Below are positions 44,004-52,900 of a stretch of 64,000 nucleotides of DNA, in pieces. Source of the DNA: Alistipes sp. (lineage in GTDB: Bacteria; Bacteroidota; Bacteroidia; Bacteroidales; Rikenellaceae). Numbering within the stretch: position 1 is the stretch's first letter; each line of letters begins with the position of its first letter. Both the position numbers and the translations under genes were made by a program. The notes under the pieces are model-generated. The model made no database searches. It was not told the DNA's origin and saw nothing but the letters and a program-made list of their open reading frames with translations. Where the stretch lies: assembly GCA_017547175.1 (NCBI GenBank), contig JAFYQI010000008.1, positions 124,001 to 188,000 of the forward strand, written 5' to 3'.

Positions 44004-44909
44004 TTACAACTCACAACCCAAAGCCAACAACGCCTGGCGGATCTTCTCGCGCTCCTCGCTGCGGAACTTGCGATAAGGCCACGAAAGGTAGTCGTCACAG
44101 ATGCCCAACAACGAGAGCGAGCATTTCACACCCTTCAGGTAGCTCGAGCCATACTTACCAACCGTGTAAATCGAACCCGAGATCTGCATAATGCGGTGCT
44201 GCAACTCGCGCACACGCTTCAAATCGCCCGCCTCGGCGGCATTAAACATCTCGACATAGAGCTCGGGGAACATGTTTGCACCACCATTCACACCACCGTC
44301 GGCACCCATCAGAACACACTCACCGGTCAACTCCTCAGGACCTACGTAGAGCGAGAAATCCTCACGATCACCCAACAGGTAGATCAGCGTCTCGAAGTAG
44401 TTCATGTTGGCCGACGAATCCTTCAGACCCACGATATTGGGATGGTCAGCCAGCACAGCCACGGTCTTGGCCTCGAGGAATACCTTCACGTGCGAAGGCA
44501 TATTGTAGAGATACAGCGGCAAAGGCAGTGCATCGGCCAGCGCCGTATAGTACTCGATCAACTCCTGCTGCGAGGCGGCAAAATAGTAGGGAGCAGCAGC
44601 TACCACACCTTCAGCACCGCACTGCTTGGCATGCTCAGCCAGACGAACGCTCTCATCGAGCGACGTATCGGTGACACCCACCAATACCGGCACACGGCCG
44701 GCTACCTGCTTGAGTACCAGCTCTACGAACTCGTAACGCAGGTTGTAGGTCAGGCTCTGAGCCTCACCGGTCGTACCCAAAATAAAGAGAGCATGCACAC
44801 CACCCTTCAGCATGTGCTCTACCAGACGCACGGCGCCCTCGCGATCCAACTCATCGTTTCCCTTCAAAGGGGTAATCATCGGCGGAATGATACCACGTAA
44901 TTTTTTCAT
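44004..44909 (-). CDS. Dihydrodipicolinate synthase-family aldolase
   Basis: The 301-residue TIM-barrel enzyme belongs to the DapA/NanA/KDG-aldolase superfamily. It begins GIIPPMITPLKGNDELDREGAVRLVEHMLKGGVHALFILGTTGEAQSLT (~6-54), has YNMPSHVKVF (~135-144), and the Schiff-base lysine in IVGLKDSSANMNYF (Lys ~163). DapA itself is unlikely because the gene sits in a sugar operon; relatives cleave N-acetylneuraminate, 2-keto-3-deoxygluconate or related keto-deoxy acids. In a pectin locus with FucI, a keto-deoxysugar such as KDG, KDO or DHA-derived or fucose-derived acids is possible (inference). It is the first gene of the operon. Confidence 0.8.
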   Translation of the reverse strand: MKKLRGIIPPMITPLKGNDELDREGAVRLVEHMLKGGVHALFILGTTGEAQSLTYNLRYEFVELVLKQVAGRVPVLVGVTDTSLDESVRLAEHAKQCGAEGVVAAAPYYFAASQQELIEYYTALADALPLPLYLYNMPSHVKVFLEAKTVAVLADHPNIVGLKDSSANMNYFETLIYLLGDREDFSLYVGPEELTGECVLMGADGGVNGGANMFPELYVEMFNAAEAGDLKRVRELQHRIMQISGSIYTVGKYGSSYLKGVKCSLSLLGICDDYLSWPYRKFRSEEREKIRQALLALGCEL

Positions 44910-44958
44910 ATTCTGCTGTTTTAGATTTTATATGCAATATTATAAATTTTCACCCAAA

Positions 44959-44966
44959 CAAAGATA
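44959..44966 (-). promoter_or_regulatory. -7 box of the aldolase-symporter-fucI operon
   Basis: TATCTTTG on the minus strand, 49 bases before the aldolase ATG. It is divergent from the GH28 promoter. Confidence 0.65.
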
Positions 44967-45028
44967 TGAAAAATTGTCGAAATAATATATATTTTTATCT
45001 TTAGAAGTTACTTTTCCGCGTTTTTTTG

Positions 45029-45036
45029 TATCTTTG
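45029..45036 (+). promoter_or_regulatory. -7 box of the GH28 gene
   Basis: TATCTTTG on the plus strand, 29 bases before the ATG at 45066. The identical box for the divergent aldolase operon is ~65 bases away, so the two could share a regulator. Confidence 0.65.
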
Positions 45037-45065
45037 GCTCAAAACCTTATAAAACACAAAAAAAC

Positions 45066-46475
45066 ATGAAGATTTTAAAACTACTTTTCCCGATGGTAGC
45101 TGTAGCCGTGGCTGCCTGCACCCCGCTCTCGCCCAGCGAGAAGGCATGGAGTGAAGTTTATCCCGCCATTGAGGCTAAAATCGTAGCTCCGACCTTTGCC
45201 GATGTCAACTTCGACATTCGCGATTATGGTGCCCAAGAGGGTGTCGCCAACCACGATGCCATCAACGCAGCTATCAAAGCTTGCAACGAGGCCGGCGGTG
45301 GTCATGTAATCGTACCCGCAGGTACGTGGCTCACGGGTGCTATTACGCTCCTCTCGAACGTAGACCTGCACCTCGAAGAGGGTGCTACCCTGCTCTTCTC
45401 GGACAACTTGGACCACTATCCCCTCGTACGTACACGTTGGGAGGGTATGGACTGCATAAACTACTCGCCGATGATCTACTCCTTCCAGCAGGAGAACATC
45501 GCCGTAACGGGTCTGGGTACCCTCGACGGTGGTGCATCGCTCCAGAACTGGTGGTCGATGGTATGGAACGTAGAGACCGATTGGGAGAAGGAGCGTCGCA
45601 ACACGCAGCGCTATGGTCGACCTCTGCTCCAGGTTTGGATGGATGAGGGTAAGCCCATCGAGGAGCGCGTGATGGGTCACGGTTACGGCATGCGTCCGCA
45701 GCTCGTAAGCCCCTTCGAGTGCAAAAACATCCTGATTGAGGGTGTTACGATGATCCGCTCGCCCTTCTGGAACCTGCACCCCGTATTCTGCGAGAACCTC
45801 ACCGTACGCAACGTGAAGTTCAACAACGACGGCCCGAACGGTGACGGTTGCGACCCCGAGTCGTGCAACTACGTGCTGATCGAGGATTGCTACTTCAACA
45901 CCGGTGACGACTGCATCGCCATTAAGTCGGGCCGCGACGGTGACGCTCGCGCAATCGACATTCCGAGCCAGAACATGATCGTCCGCAACTGCGAGATGAA
46001 GAACGGTCACGGTGGTGTGGTTGTAGGTAGCGAGATCGGCAGCGGTTACAAGAACCTCTTTGTAGAGAACTGCGTCATGGATTCGCCCGAGCTGGATCGT
46101 GCCATCCGCATCAAGACCAACGCCCGTCGTGGCGGTGTGATCGAGCACATCTACGTGCGCAACGTCACGGTAGGTCAGTGCAAGGAGGCCGTCCTGAAGA
46201 TCAACCTGATTTACGACCAGAAGAGCGTGGGTGATGCCGATTTCTACCCTGTGGTACAGGATGTATATCTGGAGAACGTAACAAGCCAGAAGAGCCGCTA
46301 TGGTGTCTGCGTAACGGCCCTCGAGAACGTAAACAACATCCACAATATCTTCGTTAAGGACTGCGAGTTCAACAACCTGAAGCAGGAGGAGTCGATTTCG
46401 GGTTTGTGCGATCCGATCAACTACGACAACGTGACGATGAACCTGGCAACGGAGGAGGCTCCTACCGCCGAGTAA
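45066..46475 (+). CDS. GH28 polygalacturonase-family lipoprotein
   Basis: GH28 enzymes cleave alpha-1,4 galacturonan or rhamnogalacturonan with inversion. The 469-residue protein has a lipobox (VAVAAC, Cys ~18), so it is membrane-anchored. The right-handed beta-helix carries all catalytic motifs: NNDGPNGDGCD (~253-263, family NxD), NTGDDCIAIKSG (~278-289, family DD), NGHGGVVVGSEIG (~312-324, family HG) and RIKTNARRG (~347-355, family RIK). The insertions around residues 150-200 (NWWSMVWNVETDWEKERR) are unusual for simple polygalacturonases and suggest exo-activity. It has its own promoter and a chain of hairpins after the stop. Confidence 0.92.
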   Translation: MKILKLLFPMVAVAVAACTPLSPSEKAWSEVYPAIEAKIVAPTFADVNFDIRDYGAQEGVANHDAINAAIKACNEAGGGHVIVPAGTWLTGAITLLSNVDLHLEEGATLLFSDNLDHYPLVRTRWEGMDCINYSPMIYSFQQENIAVTGLGTLDGGASLQNWWSMVWNVETDWEKERRNTQRYGRPLLQVWMDEGKPIEERVMGHGYGMRPQLVSPFECKNILIEGVTMIRSPFWNLHPVFCENLTVRNVKFNNDGPNGDGCDPESCNYVLIEDCYFNTGDDCIAIKSGRDGDARAIDIPSQNMIVRNCEMKNGHGGVVVGSEIGSGYKNLFVENCVMDSPELDRAIRIKTNARRGGVIEHIYVRNVTVGQCKEAVLKINLIYDQKSVGDADFYPVVQDVYLENVTSQKSRYGVCVTALENVNNIHNIFVKDCEFNNLKQEESISGLCDPINYDNVTMNLATEEAPTAE

Positions 46476-46494
46476 TCTCATCGATCAGATACCC

Positions 46495-46530
46495 AAAGAG
46501 CCCCGACCTCACCGGTTGGGGCTCTTTTTT
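46495..46530 (+). terminator. Main terminator of the GH28 gene
   Basis: A 14-bp stem (46495-46508 with 46514-46527, one G.T pair or mismatch) is followed by a T tract. It lies 20 bases after the GH28 stop codon. Confidence 0.9.
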
Positions 46531-46532
46531 AC

Positions 46533-46557
46533 GGCTGTCCAAAATAGATGAACAGCC
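46533..46557 (+). repeat. GGCTGTCC-family hairpin, imperfect copy
   Basis: GGCTGT (46533-46538) pairs with ACAGCC (46552-46557). It follows the main terminator directly and has no T tract, so it is probably a decayed copy of the shared hairpin. Confidence 0.6.
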
Positions 46558-46579
46558 CAAGCATCTCGATCAAACAGCA

Positions 46580-46616
46580 GGGGCTGTTCAACCTTTTGGT
46601 TGAGCAGCCCCTTTTT
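46580..46616 (+). terminator. Second strong hairpin after GH28, GGCTGTCC-like core
   Basis: GGGGCTGTTCAACC (46580-46593) and GGTTGAGCAGCCCC (46598-46611) form a 14-bp stem (one G.U pair) with loop TTTT, then TTTTT. It reads toward the converging lacZ-type gene and would protect it from read-through. Confidence 0.85.
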
Positions 46617-46637
46617 ATCGTCATTTGCAGTCGTACA

Positions 46638-49600
46638 TTATCGCTTATAAGGCTGAATACGCACCTTCAAGGCATGCTCCTGCTTTTTGTCGATGGCATA
46701 CCTCTTCAGCACACCCGGGCCACACGAACTATTACCCAATCCCAAGACAGCCGCATCGATCGTCAAGATCGTAGCAGGCTGCTTCTCGAGGAAACAATCG
46801 TGTGTCGTCGTGGCCAACTGCTGAGCCGTATAGGGCAGCACCTTGGCCGAGAAGGGCTTCTCAAGGGCCGTAATCTTCACACCCTGACCTTGCTGATTGC
46901 AGAGTGTTAACTCCGTCACCGATTCACGGTTACCCGAATCCTGCGGACGCGGATAGTGGGTATATTGCGCATCGACATGCGACGTGAAACGACCGATATG
47001 CGTAGCACGATAACGATCCGGGTAACTCTCCATGGGGCCACGGCCATACCAGCTGAGGTGCTGCATTGTGCGCGGCAGCGTCCATACCATGCCCAAACAA
47101 GGCAGTTCGGGAAGCGTCCCCTCCATCACATATCGCTGCTCGAGATCGACCGTACCATCGCCATAAATCGTATAGCAATTCTTCACACAGATTGCTCCCT
47201 CGGAATAGCGATAACGCTCCTCGGCGACAACCTCGACACGATCGGCCGAGCGTTGCTCACAACGAATAGCCACCGGCTCCACCGCGGGATGTGCTATGCC
47301 GTGACGCGTCCAATCCTTCGCCAGCCAGTTACCAAACGAACGATCGTTATCGGTCGGGGCACGGAAGGCGCTGAAGGTTGTGGCTGGCAGGGTATCAATC
47401 TCGGCAAAGATCGCGCGGTTGTCGTACTTCAAGCTCTTGAGGCGAGCCTGTTGGCGATCGAAGATCAACTCGGTCGATCCGGCACGCAAGGTAAGCAATT
47501 CACCCTCGCTGACACGAACCGTACCACGCGGTTTCACAGGTTGCTGTACCACCTCCAACTGACGATCGCAGAGCACAAACTGATCGTGTGCCACCTCGTG
47601 ACCGGCCCCAGCCCACGGCGTCGCATGGCGCAAAACAACCGAGAGATTCAAACGGATATCATGCTCATCACTGGCGTACTTCGAGAGTGCCTTTCCGAAA
47701 TTGATCATCGTCTCCTCCTGCTCACCGGGGTTGGGAGTCGGCATCTCAAAATCGCCCACGGCTACTTTACGACCGTCTACCAGCAAGCTCCACTTGCCGC
47801 TGTAATTCTCAAAACTCGTATGATGGTTGTGGTTCAACATCGAAAGACGGCACGTCGCACCCTCGAATTCGACCATCTTCATATAGACGGGCTGATAGAC
47901 CCGCTTCACCTCGTCATACTTCGGACCATAGGTGCGATCGGCAAAGATCACACCATTCATGCAGAAGGCCTTCAGATTGGGCTGGTCACCAAAATCGCCT
48001 CCATAGGCCACCTGCATACGACCATCCGGCAAACGACGAGCAATACCCTGATCATTCCAGTCCCAGATAAAGCCACCTAACATACGGGGATGGCTGTAAA
48101 TTTCGTCCCAATACTCCTGGAAGTTCCCCAAGGCATTACCCATCGAGTGGGCATACTCGCTCGTGAGCACCGGGCGATCATCGTTCGTTCGCTGTGCGAT
48201 CGAGAGCAGACGCTCCCAGCGGGCATTCTCGGCACGCTCGGCATCAGTACCCTCGGGGATACCCGGATTCAGATAATCCTCCTGTACGCGGGGGTAGAAG
48301 CGGCTGATTACGTCCACCGTCTTCGGGTCGGGCTGGCCGTCCACACCCTGTGCGCCCTCGTAGTGCACCGGTCGCGTGGGATCGAAATCGTGTAACCAAG
48401 CCGATACGGCAGCGAAGTTCGGACCATAGCCACTCTCATTACCCATCGACCAAAAGACGATCGAGGTGTAGTTCTTATCGCGCTCGGCCATACGTACCGC
48501 ACGATCGAGGAAGGGGGCATGCCATTCGGGGTTACTGGCCAGTTTACCACGCAGACCATGCTCCTCAATATCGGCCTCATCCATGACATACAGACCCAAC
48601 GAATCACACAACTCATACCAACGCGGATGGTCGGGATAATGCGCCGTGCGTACCGCATTGATGTTGGCACGTTTCATCAACAGAATATCCTCCAACATAC
48701 GCTCCTCGCTCATCACGCGAGCCGTCAGCGGATCGTGCTCATGACGATTCACTCCACGGAAACGAATCGGATGTCCGTTAATCAGTACCTGACCATGCTT
48801 AATCTCCACCGAGCGGAAACCTACTCGGTGCGTAGCACGCTCCACAACCTCACCAGCATCGTCGATCAACTCCATGTTGAGGGTGTAGAGGTAGGGCGTC
48901 TCGGCCGTCCACTGCTTCGGGGTCTCGATTTGGGCAACCATACGCCCCAACTTACGCGGACCGCGCTGCGGGAACCACTCATTCATGTTGGCCGCCTTGT
49001 TGTCCAGATCCAAAACCGGCTCGATCGGAATCTCCATTTCGGTCACTTGCACCCCTTCCGCATCCTGCAACGTGGCGCGGAAGCGATAACTTACGCCTCG
49101 CTCGGCGCGATAGACCGAAAATTCGGGATCAACCTGCAGCGTAAAGTTGCGATACTCGGCATCGGGCAGGGTACGCACCGTGAAGTCGGTCAGGCGGACA
49201 TCTTCGGTGTGGAAGATCGTCACATCGCGGTGGATACCGCCAAAACGCCAAAAATCCTGATCTTCGAGGTACGAGCCGTCGCTATAGCGATAGACCTCGA
49301 CGGCAATCTGATTTTCACCCCCATGGATATAGTTCGTAATATTGAACTCCGAAGGCTCCATACTGCCCTGCGAGTAGCCTACATATTCGCCATTGATCCA
49401 GACATAGAAGGCACTCATCACGCCATCGAAACGCAGGAAGGTCTGTCCCTGCTGCCAATCTACGGGCAAAGTAAAGGTGCGTCGATACTGTCCTACCGGA
49501 TTACGCTCCTCGAAGGTGGTATATTTCTGCTTCGGCGTACCCATCACGCGCGGCGGATCGATCTTAAAGACATATCCGGCCGAGGCGTAAATCGGCGTTC

Positions 49601-49895
49601 CATAGCCATTTACCTCCCAATTGGCAGGTACTTTCAACAATGCCCAATCCCGATCATCCAGGTCGGTGCGATAAAATGCTTCGATGCGCAACGAAGGCTC
49701 CTTCACCCAATGAAAGCGCCACTCACCGTTGAGCGAAAGGGTACGATCGCCCGGCTGTTCGCCATAAGCAAAGAAGGCAGCACGAGCAGGCTCACGGTTG
49801 ATCTGCAACACATGATGATTCTCCCACTCGGGCGTTGCAGCCCCGATGGGGAGTGCGAGCAACAAAGCTCCCAAAAAACCGATCAATCTCTTCAT
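46638..49895 (-). CDS. lacZ: GH2 beta-galactosidase, LacZ type
   Basis: The 1085-residue protein starts at the ATG at 49895 (signal MKRLIGFLGALLLALPIGAA); the in-frame upstream codons overlap the previous gene and are rejected. It has the LacZ order: sugar-binding jelly roll (~30-230), Ig domain (~235-340), TIM barrel (~340-630) with RGVNRHEHDP, acid/base Glu in VFWSMGNESGYGPN (~485), nucleophile Glu in VLTSEYAHSMGN (~580), DUF4981 region, and beta-galactosidase small-chain domain (~800-1085; LSWYGRGPMESYPDR). It removes terminal beta-D-galactose, probably from pectin side chains. It is 10 bases after the propeller-GH2 fusion. Confidence 0.93.
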   Translation of the reverse strand: MKRLIGFLGALLLALPIGAATPEWENHHVLQINREPARAAFFAYGEQPGDRTLSLNGEWRFHWVKEPSLRIEAFYRTDLDDRDWALLKVPANWEVNGYGTPIYASAGYVFKIDPPRVMGTPKQKYTTFEERNPVGQYRRTFTLPVDWQQGQTFLRFDGVMSAFYVWINGEYVGYSQGSMEPSEFNITNYIHGGENQIAVEVYRYSDGSYLEDQDFWRFGGIHRDVTIFHTEDVRLTDFTVRTLPDAEYRNFTLQVDPEFSVYRAERGVSYRFRATLQDAEGVQVTEMEIPIEPVLDLDNKAANMNEWFPQRGPRKLGRMVAQIETPKQWTAETPYLYTLNMELIDDAGEVVERATHRVGFRSVEIKHGQVLINGHPIRFRGVNRHEHDPLTARVMSEERMLEDILLMKRANINAVRTAHYPDHPRWYELCDSLGLYVMDEADIEEHGLRGKLASNPEWHAPFLDRAVRMAERDKNYTSIVFWSMGNESGYGPNFAAVSAWLHDFDPTRPVHYEGAQGVDGQPDPKTVDVISRFYPRVQEDYLNPGIPEGTDAERAENARWERLLSIAQRTNDDRPVLTSEYAHSMGNALGNFQEYWDEIYSHPRMLGGFIWDWNDQGIARRLPDGRMQVAYGGDFGDQPNLKAFCMNGVIFADRTYGPKYDEVKRVYQPVYMKMVEFEGATCRLSMLNHNHHTSFENYSGKWSLLVDGRKVAVGDFEMPTPNPGEQEETMINFGKALSKYASDEHDIRLNLSVVLRHATPWAGAGHEVAHDQFVLCDRQLEVVQQPVKPRGTVRVSEGELLTLRAGSTELIFDRQQARLKSLKYDNRAIFAEIDTLPATTFSAFRAPTDNDRSFGNWLAKDWTRHGIAHPAVEPVAIRCEQRSADRVEVVAEERYRYSEGAICVKNCYTIYGDGTVDLEQRYVMEGTLPELPCLGMVWTLPRTMQHLSWYGRGPMESYPDRYRATHIGRFTSHVDAQYTHYPRPQDSGNRESVTELTLCNQQGQGVKITALEKPFSAKVLPYTAQQLATTTHDCFLEKQPATILTIDAAVLGLGNSSCGPGVLKRYAIDKKQEHALKVRIQPYKR

Positions 49896-49905
49896 ACGAA
49901 AATCG

Positions 49906-52900
49906 TTATTGTACATCGAGCGACTCAAAGCCGAGTCCCTCCATCTCGTCACCCGAGATAATTACACGATACTTACCGGCATTGATATAGCCACCCGAAG
50001 TGGTACTCAACACACGCCATTTTTCGCCCAGGTCGGGCAAGAGTATCTCCTGATCGCGCAATACTGCGCCGGCAGGATCGATCAACTGCATACGCAGCGG
50101 TACCTGACGACCCGTCAAATTCACATACTTAAAGCGGAAGGCATAGACCTGTGCCAAACCGGTCTGCACAGTCCACTCAATACGACCTGCGCCGCCCTCA
50201 AAGAAGACACCCTCCTTCTTGCGCAGCACCTCAACGTGGTGCTTACCCTCCACGGTGGCCTGCTCCGCTTCGTACGTGTCGGTCGGACGCGTCACGGGCT
50301 CAGCCGGCAAGAGTTCTTTCGGGGTCTTATCCATCACCTGCTTCTCGGCCTCGGCCCAGCTCCAGGTCGATGCCGGAAACGCCTCCACGCGAGCCTCGGC
50401 GTCGGTCGTCGCGATGGCAATGGCCGAAATGACAGCCTGACCGGCCTTCACCTCCGGGAAGTCGATCTTCAGCTCGCCACCCTTGGCCTCGGCCTCCACA
50501 ACCACCTTCAGGGCCGTGTCGTGACCCTTCTCGGCCCAAATATCGAGGTCGTCAACTACCTGCTGACCATTCACGGCCACATCGAAGAGGCGCAACCCCT
50601 CGCAGTCAGTACCCCAACCGCCACCGGTGCCATGCCACGGCTCCACGAAGTAGAGCTCAATGCGATAGGTACCATCGGGCACTGCAAAGCGGCAGTTCAG
50701 CTTATGACGACCGAAGCGAAAGGTCTGGAAGAGTTTCCAATCACGCGTACCGCGAATCGGGTCGTACGTCACACGCTGACTGGCCAGGTAGGGCGAAAGA
50801 CCCTCAAACTGCTCGCTCCACGAGTGCGAATATCGCTGATCGTCCGTATCCCACGTTTGGCCAAACTGATCCGTATAGCTATCACCACCGCAGTTCACGC
50901 GGTAGAGGTAGTTGTAGCCTGCCTCGCCCTGCGTGATGGGCGTCAGCTCGGTATAGAGTTGCTCGAAGTTGGGAGCTTGCTCCAGATTATTCAACACCAA
51001 CACATCCTCGGCTACCGCCTTACCGCCGTAGTATCCCACAGCACGCAAGACGTTGTAGCGCACCTTGCGGTGCTCCCACGTAAAGTGAGTACCGATGCCG
51101 TGCTGCACCTTGCGACCCAGGAAGAGGGCCTTGTTATCCACCGCATCGTTGTAGAGCAACACCGAGTCGCAGTTCGAGTAGGCCTCGATCGTGGCACGAC
51201 GCGGTGCTGTGAAACGGTCGGCCCAGGTGTGCGAAGTGAGGTAGACCATTGGATCGCGCTCGGGCGAGATGAAGTTCGCACGATACATATAATAGACATC
51301 GTTCGGCTCCTCCCACGGGGTTACCAGACCTTTATTATTAAAGGGACCCACCTTGTCGATCGTGCGGTAACCCTCCTCAGGCTGACGACGACCCGGGTTG
51401 TCGTGGCTCGAATAGATCCACTGATATTGGCCACAGAGGCGATCACGATTTTCATGCGCTAGGCGCACCTTGGTCTCCATGAGCTGCGTCATGCGGTTTT
51501 CGTTCCACGAGCCGGCCGGATCAAAGGCCTTGGGCTCTTCGTGGAAGCCCGTCGTACGCCAAGCACCATACTCGCCATTGAGCAGCTGATCCGGCTGCGA
51601 AAGCTCGTTGCCGTAGTTAAACAGATCACCACCATACGTACCACTCCAATTCTGCACCACGTTCCAATCCGTACCAACACCGCCATTGCAGGTCGTCACG
51701 GGACGCATCGTGGCACTCGTGGGGTCCATTTCGCGGATGATGGCCACACACTCCTCGGCAAAATCGCGCGGCAATACACTCTCATTCTGCAAGCCCCACA
51801 ACATCACCGAAGGCGAATTGCGGCGCTCCTTCACCCAACGGCGAAGCATCGTCTTGAAGTTCGCTCTAAACTCCGGCGTGTCGTACCATACATGAGCCGA
51901 AAGCTGGGTCCAGAACAGCACACCATACTGATCCCAATAGTTCTGGTAATCGAGGTTGTGCGGCTGGTGTGCATCGCGGAAGGCGTTGAAGCCCGCCGCG
52001 CGCATCTGCTTCACGCGCGCCGCCACCTGCTCGTGCGAGAAGGCGTGGCTCTGACCAAACTGATGCTCATACTCGCAGACGCCGTTGATGAAGGTCGGTT
52101 TGCCGTTCACGTAGAAACGGTTGTCACCATCCTGACGGAATACGGGCCACGAGAAAGTACGGATACCATACGGAGTTACGATTTCGTCGGTCGTGCGCTT
52201 ACCGCCATCACGCTTGATCATCGTCGAGAGCTTATAGAGATAGGGATCCTCAGGCGACCAGAGGTGTGCCTCTTCGACCATAGCAGTCTGCTGCACGGTT
52301 TTCGTCTCGCCCGCTTCGAGTGTCACCTCCTCCACCAGGCGGAAGACCTGACCTCCGAGGCGGTTGGCAAACTTATTAACCAACTGCACCGTCTCACGGG
52401 TCGAGCCGTAGTTCTTGATCTCGGTAGCGATATGGACGGTCTTATTATCCGTCTCGTTCCAGATGTGGACACCGAAGGGCTCGATGCGAATCTCGTCGGT
52501 CAGTTCCAGCTTCACAGGGCGGAAAATACCGAGCGGCTGCGAGCCTTCGCTGAAGCCTACCTCCGACGAACAACCACCACAGATCCAGGGCATATCGGCA
52601 ATCAGTTCGGGATGTTCAGCCTTGACATGCAGTACATTTTCGCCCTCCTGCAGGGCCTCCGTCACGTCCAACGAAAGCACCGTACGGCCCGCCGGATGGC
52701 AACCCAACTCCTTGCCGTTGAGCGTGATCGTCGCATAGGTTCCTACACCCTCAAAGTGCAGGTAGGCACGCTTGCCGGTAAGCGAAGCCACCTCGAAGCG
52801 TTTCTCGTAGTGGGCCGTGCCGTGCAGGTTGCCGTGCAGCAGCTGGCGATAGCCGTAGTAGTCGTCCCAGTTGTGGGGCACATCGACCGTCAGCGGTTGT

